Source: Cordia subcordata (Eukaryota > Streptophyta > Magnoliopsida > Boraginales > Cordiaceae). Taken from it: DNA of 64,000 nt. The DNA lies in assembly GCA_028554755.1 (NCBI GenBank), contig JAPTOF010000005.1, positions 11,484,501 through 11,548,500 of the forward strand, given 5' to 3'. Of this stretch, positions 1-11,800 are shown in pieces (position 1 is the stretch's first letter; each line of letters begins with the position of its first letter). The translations under genes and the position numbers were made by a program. The notes beneath the pieces are model-generated. The model saw only the letters and a program-made list of their open reading frames with translations. It was not told the DNA's origin and searched no databases.

Positions 1-522
1 AGAAAATCTTTAATATAGTACTAATTTTGATAATACCCTTCGAAGGATTAAAATGAATCTGTAAAATATTGATGGCCAATCGGCAAGAAATATTTTCATG
101 TAAAAAGAATTGGATCCCCGGTAATGTATCTAAAAGATGCGAAACCCTTTATGTTTTCAAAATCTTCGTAACCCTCTTTACTTTTTAAAATAAAGTGTAA
201 TACCCCTTAGAGAGAAAAGGACCGTATATTATGTCTTAGAAATAGAATGGAGTATTATATTGAGCGGATATTGATGACATTGAGGTCTAAGTATTCAATG
301 CATTTTAAATATATAACAGAGGATTCAATCTATTTTATCTAAATATTTTTCTAGATGATGATTGAGATATTGCGAATTTTCTAGATGATTAACAAAATTC
401 CCCAGGGGAAAAGTAATTAATCACTTAGTTATGGGAAACCATATCATGTTCATTTCCTTAATTATGATAGAGAAAAGTTGAGTTTATAATATCCAGTTCT
501 TTACATTTACTCTTGAATTCAG
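1..522. other. AT-rich sequence upstream of the GASA-like pseudogene
   Basis: No supportable gene is seen here. If the GASA-like locus that follows was once complete, its signal-peptide exon should lie in this stretch or before the window. I could not find a convincing start codon followed by a hydrophobic leader. Confidence 0.4.
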
Positions 523-1185
523 GTGGACGAAACAGGTGCAACTGACGTAGCTGCACTTTTCAAAAAAATTCACTATCGGAAAATCAGTAAGTCGAGAAAA
601 TTATATCATAGATTTTTAAAATTGTCACTTATCCTCAAATTATTCTTTATTTTTTAAAAAGTTCAAATTAATCTTACATATTTCACTGACATAATTAAAT
701 TAGTCCCCAATGTTCCAAAATATATGTATTAATATTTCAAATTCATTTAGATTAATCCTCAAAATGAGTAAAACAAATGAGACTAATTTGAATAATTTTA
801 TGAAACATTAAGTATTAAATATGAATGTCTTAAAACACTAAAAGTAATTTGATGCATTTACAAAACATCGACATTAATTTGAACATTTTAAACTAATAAA
901 ATAAGTCTAAACATATAAAAATGGATCAATTTTAATTAAGAAGATTATTGATATTTATATAAACAGAAAATGTACTGAAATAATCTCAATGTCCCCCAAA
1001 CAGATTGCCATTATGCATGTGCACGAAGGTACAGACTAGCATCGAGAAAGAAAATGTGCAATCGAGCATGCAAGAGCAATTGCCCGAGGTGCCACTGCGT
1101 TCCACCAGGAACCTACAGCAACAAAAACACTTGTCTCTGATACACTCGCCTGAGGACCCATGGAAACCGACCCAAGTGCCCTTGA
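523..1185 (+). pseudogene. GASA/Snakin (gibberellin-regulated) peptide gene, decayed
   Basis: Two exons are visible. The first, about 523-586, lies between an AG acceptor and a GTAAGT donor and encodes 21 residues ending in RKI. The second, 1004-1185, follows the acceptor CCCCCAAACAG. The intron phases agree and the join forms an Asn codon just before the first Cys of the domain. The second exon reads as a GASA domain, with SRKKMCNRAC, HCVPPGTY and a final GNRPKCP before a TGA at 1183-1185. GASA proteins are secreted peptides with 12 cysteines in conserved spacing, which act in growth and defence. Nine of the 12 are kept. One is Tyr, one is Asn, and the eleventh is a TGA stop at 1138-1140, after which the frame stays open to the expected end. 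The Gly after GTY is Ser. These losses argue for a pseudogene. The signal-peptide exon is not seen. Confidence 0.8.
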
Positions 1186-1305
1186 GAACTACGTGTTTTT
1201 GTGTGTGTGTGTCTGTGTGTTTGTGTCTGTGTGCAATTTTAGTGTGTGAGAAGGGTCAAAGATGTTACTGGCTTTAATTTTGCTTATTGGTTCATAGAAT
1301 AAGAA

Positions 1306-1311
1306 AATAAA
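1306..1311 (+). terminator. Possible poly(A) signal of the GASA-like locus
   Basis: AATAAA lies about 120 bases past the natural end of the GASA frame, after a GT-rich run at about 1198-1232. The spacing suits a plant 3' UTR, but AATAAA is common in AT-rich DNA. Confidence 0.4.
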
Positions 1312-2069
1312 TGTTAGTGGTGGAGCACATTACATGGATGGGCGATTGTGGTGTTGCCTCTTCTAATATTGTAACCAAAAGAATAGATGGATTATTTTTT
1401 CTGCTGGTTGATGCTGAGATTTTTTTGTCTCTCTTTTTCCTCCCTCATCTGGTTTTCACGCAAAGAAGAAGCCAAGCATCTTGTTGGTAGTAATCAAAAA
1501 GCGCTTTTTAGGGTGAGATATTATTGTAACGATTATCCATAGTAATTTTCTCATAGGGTAAAAGTCATTCTCCGTGAGCTTTACTTTAAAATTTAAAATC
1601 CCCCATTAACTTTTATTTTTACTCATTTTTTCCCGTGACATAAGTTTTGCCAAACAATGTCCTATGTTGAATGGCAATTTAATAGTTCTATCTTTTGAGC
1701 TATTTAATTTTCATTTATACTTTCTTTTATTTCTTTTAATTTTTTGTTTTGTACTTTGAAAAGATTAACTCATCGTAAAATTGTTGTGCATTGTACTAGA
1801 AGAAAAAAGATTGGATTCAATATGAAATGTATATACACACACACACACCCCACTTTGTGCATTACATAAACTTTGTACAAGTCACTTGTCATCAACATTG
1901 TAATTTTAACAATGGTGATTGGATCATGATTGGGTCGGTTATTCTTAGTATTTTTAACAATAGTGTTGATAATACTACTAACGAACTAAAAATATTAAAA
2001 TTAACAAACAAAATATCCATTTGACAAGATGCTAATGGAGAAAATCTATTGCAAAATCACTCAACTCGT
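1312..2069. other. Intergenic, no gene seen
   Basis: AT-rich sequence with a short CA run near 1836-1850. No frame or conserved motif is recognised. Confidence 0.5.
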
Positions 2070-4160
2070 ATACCATGCACCCGACCACTGTGATTATTCA
2101 TGGCATGGTTATGTGTACTTGATCTAAAGCTTTTGAAAAGTTCAAAGAGTTTAAGGCTAAAGTAGAAAATCAAACTGGAAGAGAATCAAGGCCTTACGAT
2201 TAGATCGCGGAAGCGAATACTTAAGTATAGAATTTGATGGGTATTTTAAAACTATTGGCATTATAAAACAATTGACCCCCTCTGGGTACACCACAATTAA
2301 ATGGGATTTCTGAGAGAAGGAACCGTACCTTGTTAGACATAGTATGTTCGATAATTAGCTTTTCTAATCTTCCCATTTCTTTGTGGGGTTATACACTCTT
2401 TACTGTAATTTATTTGTTGAATAGAGTATCAACTAAAGTCGTTTCTACAACTCCATATAAGGTATGGGTTGGTAGAAAGCCAAGTCTTAATCATCTTAGG
2501 ATTTGGGGTTGTCCTACTTTTATTAGAAAGTTTAAGGCAAATAAGTTAAAATCTAGGTCTTACAAAGGTAGATTTGTAGCATATCCTAAGGAAGTAAGGG
2601 ATACTATTATTTTCCTAATGATCAAAGAGTACTGATCTATAAGGATGCTAGGTTTCTTGAAAAAGAGTTTGTTTAAAAAGGTGGCACAGCAAGGAAAATA
2701 GAATTGGAGGAAGAGTCCCCTGAGCCACAAAATAACTAAGACCGTAGTGTTGAACCTATTCAACAAGATTCAAAACCTGTCACCACACAAGTTTCTCGTA
2801 GATCCAATAGAGAATCTCATCCTCCATAACGGTATAGATATATCCTTGAGGATGCATAAAAGTTGTTTGTGATTAGAGACAATGATCATGTTGATGACCC
2901 AACAACCTATGAAGAAGCGATATGTGATATCAACTCCAAGAAGTAGAGAGAAGCCATACAAGTTGAAATAGGCTCCATGTATTCCAAGGCATTGTACCTA
3001 AGAGATCCATCTACAGTCTTCAACAAGCTTCTAGGAGTTAGAACATCCGATTTAATACTGAGATTAAAGAGTTTGGTTTCATGCAGAATGAGGATGAGCC
3101 TTGTGTTTACAAGGTTACTAGGAGTGCAACCACTCTTCTAATCTTGTACGTTGATGACATCCTCATCATGTGAAATGATATAGGTAATGATGATGTTAAC
3201 AAAAGTCTGGTTGAGCAAAACATTCTCCATGAAAGATTTGGAGATGCAAATTATATCTTGGGGATTTGCATCTATGGAGATAAAGCAAAAAGATTAATTG
3301 CACTTTCCCAAAGTTAGTACATAGAAAAGATCTTGAAGAAGTTCAAGATGGAAGATTTAAAGAAAGGATTTTTGCCTATGAGGTCCATCTTTCTAAATCA
3401 ATGTCCCTAAAAAACACAAAAGAGAAAGAACCCATGGACAAGGTACCTTATGCTTTTGCAATAGGCAGTCTGATGTATGTCGTGTTATGTACTAGGCCTG
3501 ATATCACTCAAGATGTAAGTGTTACACGTAGATATAAGTCTGATCCTAAGGAACGCTGGATAGCTGTAAAAAAGTATCCTAAAGTACTTGAGAAAGACGA
3601 CGGATATGGTTTTAGTTTATAGAGAAAGTGAACTCAATATAGAGGGATATGTTGATTCAGATTTACAATTTGATATAGATGATAGAAAGTCTTTATATGG
3701 GTTTATTTTTATTTGCAATTATGGTGCAGTGAGTAGGAAGACTTCTAAACAACCAGTCACGACGTATCTCACCATAGAAGCTAAGTATATTGCAGTAAGT
3801 AATGTTGTAAAGAAGCTGTTCGGATAAGACAGTTTGTAAAAGAACTTGGGATGGTTCTGTCATTTGAGTTGCTGCATGCCTTTGTATTGTGACAACAATG
3901 GAGCTATTGTACAAGCTAAGGAGCCCAAGTCTTATCAAAATTCCAAACACATAGAAAGGCGTGTTCATATCATTCGAGAAATTATAGCTCACAAAGATAT
4001 TTTACCGCAAAAAGTAATTTCATTTGAGAATATAATGGATAGACTTAACAAGCTGATGACACAAGCATAACTAGATCATCATCTTCAGAAAATGGGTTTA
4101 AGATACCTAAATATGATGTGCTAGTATGCTGTTATCTAGCATTAGTGCAAGTGGGAGATT
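2070..4160 (+). mobile_element. Ty1/copia pol remnant, many frameshifts and stops
   Basis: Pieces of copia pol lie in order on the + strand. The integrase core and its C-terminal part are at about 2070-2640, including the stretch GCPTFIRKFKANKLKSRSYK. Reverse transcriptase is at about 3040-3180, with the catalytic motif YVDDILIM. RNase H is at about 3440-4070, with MYVVLCTRPDIT, GYVDSDLQFDIDDRKS, a CDNNGA motif and SKHIERRVHIIREII. The frame changes several times and stop codons are frequent. Gag, protease and the 5' LTR are missing, so the element is truncated at its 5' end as well as broken. It ends at a polypurine-like tract, GTGGGAGAT, at about 4150-4158. It is an old, immobile copy. Confidence 0.9.
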
Positions 4161-5590
4161 ATTAGCGATATGCCCTAATGCTAAAATTAGATGACTTTTT
4201 TTAAGGCATTTTGATGTAAATTTGGATTTATTTAAATGGCTTTATTTTATCAGTCATAGTCTCCTTTTATATGAATGAGTAACTGGATTTCTCTATAAAA
4301 TAAGCATATTTTAAGTTGTTAAAAATATGTGACATGTTTCTTTGGTATGAAAATTCTTAAAATTGTTCTTAGTCGAAAGATTTTGTGATTGGGACTTTAA
4401 TTAATCTAATATAGACTATTACATAAGTTTGCTATCATTAATTAATATGATATATTAATGATAAAGGATGGTTAGCCACATACTATAAAGCATGAGATGC
4501 AAATAACAAACATGTGGGTGATTATTAGTTAAACTATCGCTGAACGTGATGTAAATAACAAATCACATGGCTTAGGATTAATGATTTGTTATTTGTTCAA
4601 TATGTGCAAGTGATCCTTTGACTTGCCACAACATGGTTGTCTTATGTATTGATGTTTGAGATTTGCTATGAATGATGTTTGTCGATTTCATGGGTGAGAT
4701 ACGTTCATTTGTAGTTTCATTCAATCAATATAATGAGAGGCAAGTGATTATCGAGATAAGATCCATTCAAGTGATTGTCGAGATAGGATCCATTACCTCT
4801 TATCTGAGGCGAATGTCCCATGCGATTTGATTGTGGTGAATAATGAAATCTATGGCCAAGGTATGAATGATGGAAAATGTATTTTCCATGCGTCATCTCT
4901 CATTGCACCAAATCTAATCTAGGCATATCATTGAGTTAGTGAACTTAATCCATCCATGATTCTCATTGAATCGGGACATTAGTAATGGAATGATTGAATT
5001 TCGCGATAATCATTAACTAAATAGGTTCACTCATTTGTGTGACTTCATTGTCTTATATATTGTCTTGATATGTTGCTAGATGACCTTTAAGGTATGTTTT
5101 GAGAATTTGGAGATAATTATCAAAGCAAATCAAAGAGTTTAATTAATATTAAAAGTGTTTTATATTACCTTATTGCTATTTGGCAGTGAACTTAGAAGGT
5201 CACACACTGAAAAGCTTAGTGACTAAGCCTTATTTAAGTTTGTATCTTGTTTTGAGAAGTTGTTAAGAGTTAACAATGGTATTCTTATCCTATTAAAAGT
5301 TAATGGGAGGTAATGTGTTATACAAATGTTACTCAAGGACTTATATTCAAAATTGATAAAGTTTTAATATAAATTAATTCTATTGAGTGTTAATAGAATT
5401 AATTAATCAAAGTTAACATTGTTATTGTTAATCTAATGGTGATTAGATTAAATATTATTTGGTTAAGGTTTGTTGACCAATCCACACATATGCATACTAA
5501 GATTAAGTATACTAATCTTGATTATAACTATTATAATAAGAAATAGTAAAATTATGAAAATTTTCACTAACTCTCTCTCTCTCCTATAAG
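4161..5590 (+). repeat. Probable 3' LTR of the copia remnant
   Basis: The sequence directly after the polypurine tract begins TATTAGCGATATGCCC, where a copia LTR would start with TG, so the second base may have changed G to A. The right end is not defined, because no 5' LTR is present for comparison. I place it loosely near 5590, after the CT-rich run at 5571-5583. Confidence 0.5.
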
Positions 5591-6480
5591 TTGGCAACAT
5601 GAAAAAAGAAGACCCTGGGTCTTAATCATAAGCCCCATGTGGCCCATCAGTTGCCTTTGGCCCATTTTTTGTTTAATTCTTTTTATTTTTTTTTTGTTTT
5701 TTGAACCTTTTCAAGCCTTGAAGAAAATTTTGTTTCCTTAGTCCTTTTCTAACTTTGCTTTCAATTTGCTCAACCTTCTTCTCGAATACATGCAAAAAAT
5801 ATAATTAATCTGATTAAATTTTTCAATAAATGTTCTTAATTAGTTTCACAAATATACAAATATGTATGAAAAGTATGATTACATCAACGTTGCAAGCCTT
5901 TTATTTGTTCAGCAGATTTTGTTCTCTATTATACACACATCAAACTAACACAACCCATGTATGGAATATATTTCAAATACTGAAACGTCCCAATATATAG
6001 GGACTGAGAAGTTGGGAGGAGATTTGTGCATTTTCGACTAGGAACACACAAGTTCTCATCGTATCTCAACTCCATCATGCACTTCGTACAAGGATACCAT
6101 AAAACGCACCATGTTTTGTTTTATTAGTGCTGATCTTGTGTGCATATGTCATACTCTCTCGAAGGTCACTCAGTACATCACAGAGTCCTTTTACGTCCAG
6201 TCAGTGCGTTTCATCTAAAATGTCTTACGGACCACTAGTATGTGGACTTGGATTCCTAGGACAAGAAATTAATTTTCAGCAGATGAGCCTGCTTTCTGAT
6301 CGTACAAAACTAATGTTGTTTTCGTTATATGTTTATCTAAAATCTTAAATTTAAAATTCATATAATTTAAGATTTCAAATACGCATATAACAAACACAGC
6401 GTAAGCCCTTCAGTGACATGCTAAACGTGCACAAACGCGTTTAAAAAAGATAAATAGTGAGATTCTGCATCCTCTAGTGC
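5591..6480. other. Intergenic between the copia remnant and ABCG25, no gene seen
   Basis: Low-complexity AT-rich DNA. The one short open frame, near 6127-6348, has no recognisable domain. Confidence 0.5.
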
Positions 6481-6486
6481 TTTATT
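6481..6486 (-). terminator. Candidate poly(A) signal of ABCG25
   Basis: AATAAA on the minus strand, about 320 bases past the ABCG25 stop codon. It is the best-placed signal I see and would give a 3' UTR of about 340 bases. Confidence 0.45.
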
Positions 6487-6803
6487 TAATAAGGGAGTAA
6501 ATCTCCCGTTTTATAGATGGATTTTCAGATGAATTACAATGATAAAAACGCTGGAATTCATTTGCCAAATTTATGCAAACGGATGACACATCAAAAGACT
6601 GCCCTCGCAAGGTGATTATTTACACTTAGCCACACGCAGATAGGACGGTCAGCGAATTTCCAGTAAAACCCTATTCTCTATTTCTAGTTAATATTCTCCT
6701 GCTTCAATTCCAGCATATACAACAGCCAGCCATGTAAATCGAACCGCTCTCTGCCGTGATTTGTCATGTAAATGTCAAATTTATGCTACGACTGTCGAAT
6801 TTT

Positions 6804-8802
6804 TCAACTAGTCATGCGCCGTAATGCAATGTAAGCGATTAAACGGTAGCCTACAAACATGATCAGCAATATGCCAATGCTCGCGCCCGGGTGAATTTGC
6901 CCTGCAATATCTTGTTCGATAAACTTGCAGCTGCCTGATCTGTCGCTTCCATGGCGTGAGCAGCCGAGCAACGAAGAAATAGCTTTGCCATCTCCGTACT
7001 GGATGCTGATGAGGAGCTTATAGCAGTAAAATGTGGTAGAAATGTACTTAACCCAAGCCATACAAGATGGCAGCTTGTGCACGTAGAACCCTCCTGTCAA
7101 AACAAAGGCTAGCATTGTCACAGTGACAATGGTGGAAGCCGGTTTGGCATCCATGATTAGCGCTCCGACAGCAAGGCCAAGTCCTTGAGATACAAGCGCA
7201 TAGCCAAGCACGACGAGTAGTGACAAGAGAAAAGCCCATATTTCTTGTTTCAGCCCCGTCATCCAATAAGTTATGGTCAGGAACAATGTAGGAAGGATAA
7301 GCTCCATAGGCAGGTCCCCTGTGATCCGAGCCATGAAATACGAGGAGAGCGTATACATACCCGAAGCTTTTTCCTTGGCGAATATTGCTCGTTCCTGTGG
7401 GAAGGCAAAGGTCGCATTGAATGAGGAGAAGACTCCCCAAAAGATGGAGATGACGAAAAGGAGCCCGAGCCTGTCCTGGATATCCCGGAAATCCGAATGC
7501 CACCACATAGAACCAGCCAAGAGTGAGGCCGCGACCACCTGGAAGACCCTCAAAGAATTGAAGGTCTCGTGCCTTCTCTCTTTGAGGCTTCTTTGGAGAA
7601 GGATGTTGAACTGGTTAAACCAAGTAGAAATCCCGCTTATGCAGCTCTTTCTGTAACTTCCGCGAGCATGATTGCCATGTATCACCATTTGTTTCGGCGC
7701 TGTACTACTTGTGAATTCTGTGCATTCAGCTTTTACCTTGGGAGCTAGTAAGCTGTTGTAAGAGGATACAAGGGCTTGCTTCACACTTGGGTTCTCTTTG
7801 TCATTCATACCATCTTGATGGCAGACCCCTGCATCCATTGTTGCAAACAATGTCTCAATTAATTAGCATCCACAACATAAGATTATCATGTGATGTTAAA
7901 AAATCTCGAAAAAATTAATCATGCATGTCAAATCTTATTTATTATGTTCCTCAAAAAATCATTACTCATCTAATTAGCGACTGATTCGTCTCTACGACAT
8001 ATCTGTTTAGAGACAGTTTTTTCTATCGTTAATTTCCGTCACTAATCATCAACTTTCTAGTAGTGTCCTGACTCATTCGAAGGCAATAGATATCTAGGGG
8101 TCAGAAGAAAGTTGAACAAAAAGTCAATAGTCATGAAGCCACCTACTTGTTACACGCACAATTTTTTTTTTTTTGTTTCTCTTTTAAATAGTAAGAAGAT
8201 ATAGTGTGATGAAATTTCAGGAAAAAGATTTCGCTTCAGTTCAATGTCAAACATATAGAATTGCTCCCATTTGGCAAGATCACATGTTGCCTCAATAACT
8301 CTCCAATACTCAATGTTACAACAATGGAGGACATGATATCTAATGCTCAATATAAGTTATGCCATGAAGTAGACAATAAGTCATGGACCATCCTGGATGG
8401 GGTGATTAATTCCTAATGGTAAAAATAAAAAGCAATGGACCACTAAGAAAAGAAGTATATTTAAGATAATTATAAACTGCTAAAGACAGTGTGAGTTTCT
8501 AATCAACTGATAAAAGAAAATTAAAAATTAAATTACTAAAAAGGCGGTGGCCACATTCTGTTAGAAAATAATAATATAATTTGCAAGACAAAAATCCTAG
8601 AAAATCCATGACAGCAGGGAGAATTTATCATGACAGATGAGATCTAATTTAGTTCAGCAGATTAATAATAATAGCAATATATATCCATGCTAGCTTTATG
8701 GACACTGGGAAAAAAGGCCATTGCAGAGTTTGTATCCCATTCGCAAGAGAATATAAGTGCCATTTTGACAATGCGGGCATGTGCCTGTACTACAACTATA
8801 GG

Positions 8803-8856
<54 letters not shown>

Positions 8857-11800
8857 CATAATGATAATGCAGTCATTTAACATATATTAATTATTATTAA
8901 CCTGAACACACACAGATGTTTAAATTAGTGACTTCAAGGAGTACCATCAAATAGTCAAGAAATGCTAATTAAAGCTGTCCAATGTTAGTGGCAAGGCGGG
9001 GTCCACCAAGATAATGCTGTTGCAGCCACCATCATTGTTTTCTTTCTTTATACACTCAAATATATTCAAACCTGAAAAAAGTTCATGAGGTGGGCTAATG
9101 GGTCTTGATTTGCTAAGCACTACACGTGGTGCAGTTGATCCATTATTAAAATTGGATTACACTTAATTAAAAAAGAAATTTTATTCCTAGAAGAAAAAAA
9201 CACAGGAAAAGTGAAGTGAGCACTTTGGAAACACCATGTGTGAGATCAAATCTTGAGATATATATTCTAACGGGTGTTATTATCTGCTAGTGAATGAGGC
9301 ATACTAATTGGTTGTTTTAAACACTAACAGTACATGTTGAGAGATAGTGCTTTTGGAAATTGGACACGTGTTACAAACTGATTTGCACGTGAGTTAATTC
9401 TTCACCGCCTAATTGTGACCATATCCTACTTCAATATTATATAACATATATATATATATATTAGATTATTAACATGAGCAACATTTTATATGTTTATTAG
9501 AAAAAGAAAATAAATAAAATAGAAAACATGAAATGGAAGGATGTATTACTCTTTTAAAAGGAAAAAATAATTATCTTCTACTCAAACAAATTTTATATTC
9601 TTTTGCTTTTAAAAATTGTTTTTGGAAACTAATTTAAAGAAAGGTTTCACAAAACAAAAAACAAAAACTGATATATAGGCTTGAATTAGCAAAAAAACAC
9701 AATCATAGCACATGATGTAAAATCACTTTATCGACAAAATATTCGCGAATCTAACCAGCTTTATCACATATGACTAACCCTATTCCCTGATTCTACTTTA
9801 ATGGTGTTTAAAGAATATCAACTTGCATTTTTTAAAAAATCGTGTTAACTTCAAAATCCCAAAAAAAAAAAAAAAAGAAACAAAGATAAAGATATACTAT
9901 ACGTGGAGATCGTCTATTGACACAAGGGGTGACAACACGTGCAATTGCAAAAGGTTGGTTTTTTTGGACTATAATATTAATATATACTAGCTCCAGAAAA
10001 CTTCTCAATGTCAAACAGGTAAAGATTTTTCAGTCTAACCTTATCAAGTGACTTCTAATTCAGCATATATTTTTTGCACCTGATAAACTTATAAGTTTTT
10101 GACTTTGCTTTTCTTATATATATCTTTTGAGGTATTCAAGAAAAAGATGCTTGTCCCTTGCCAAAAGAGTGAAGGTACCAGCACTTTATACATATTTGGA
10201 GAACATGGAGTCTTGTATAATGAATTGTTTATATATTATAGGACATCTACAGCCTGTTCGGCTAAGTTTATTCAAGGCTTATAAGCTACAAATAATAAAA
10301 AATACATATAAAAGAATTTTTTTTTTATAAGAACTTATAAACGACAAAATAAGTAGAACCAAATAGGCTCTTACCACCAACCCCCAAAAAGAAAAAGAAA
10401 AAGAAAAAACTTTGAGGACCAAAGAACAGTATGAGGTCGAAGCAGACGAAAAAGGAGTTTTCTCCTAGTCAAGAAAAAGGAAAAGTTGGCAGGCATGCAA
10501 ATGCACATACAGTCATTACTGATAGATATTAATTGGTGCACAGAGAGGAACTATGTCTTCCAAGGATAGGGTAATGTATCTTGTAATTTAATATCCATTT
10601 AGAAAAAGGAAGAAAATGTTAAAAGAAAAAAAAAGAATAAGTTTTCCGGATAAAATCATATTTCATAATTAGTTTGACACTGGTATGTGTTTGAAGATAT
10701 ACAATATTCGCACATCAGAAAATTATCAACTCCAGATTCATCTTATAAAAAGTCTGCACCATTCTTTTTATTGACCAAGTAATTTTTGTAATGAAATCTC
10801 ATAAATTCTTAATATGGTAAGTTTTGACCTAATTTCATACATCATCTTTGTATTATGGTCCATCTATATCTATTTTAGTTGGTTCGCTCTTGGTGTTTAG
10901 CTCTCGTATTTCATTATAGGTCACATGTGAGGAATATTAGAATACGCATTATTCCCCCATTAGGAAATCACCAACTCCAAATTCATCCTATAAGGCCTTA
11001 GAGCACTTCGGAATCTCAATAATTTCGCCAAGAGTATGTTTACGAAGATTTTGAAGATGGAATTATCTAATAATCCTTAACAGCATGTTTACGAAAAATT
11101 TCAAGAGGGTTCTAGATCATTAAAAAGGAAAAAGAAAAAAGAAAAGGAACTAAAAAGAAAACTAACTATATCACGTGGCCCCAACACATACGCAAGAAGA
11201 ATATTTCCTTTTTATCTTTTCCACCTATCTCCATTCTTTTGGTTAAATTAAATTATGCACATAAATTAATTAAACTAAGAAATTAATTAGAGAAACCTTG
11301 ATCAGGTGACATGACTACTTGCAGCAACGTAAAGTGCACCTATACACTCATCATCAGCAACAGAAAGTGCTGCCCTATATACTAACTTGATGGTGCCACA
11401 GGAGATAGATGCTATTTTACGCAAGCAATGTTGTCATCATCTCTTTTGATTCATATAATACTCATTATGCCCAATGAAACTTTGCTTCCTTTTTAACACT
11501 TTCCCCTAATGCTTTCTTCGTGATGTGCATTATAATAGCCAAGAACAGAAACAAGAAGAAGATAAACAAAGTAGAAATGCTTCCACTCATAATTGTACAC
11601 GTATCATGCTCGACCGAATAACATATCCCTTAAATTTATTCTTCAAAAAAAGAGAGAAATTGAAGGGACAGAACTAATTGTGAGAAATAATAGATTTTGT
11701 TATCGAATTTAGTGACTGCTCTACTTTCAATTCACAAAAATGTATGTTATTGTGACCGAAACAAAATTCGGTTACAAAGTATTGTACCAAATATGTCGAG

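Noticed and set aside
7048..7656. Open frames of 127 and 152 codons overlapping ABCG25 exon 3
   Set aside because: Both are alternate-frame or antisense shadows of the membrane domain and show no motif of their own.
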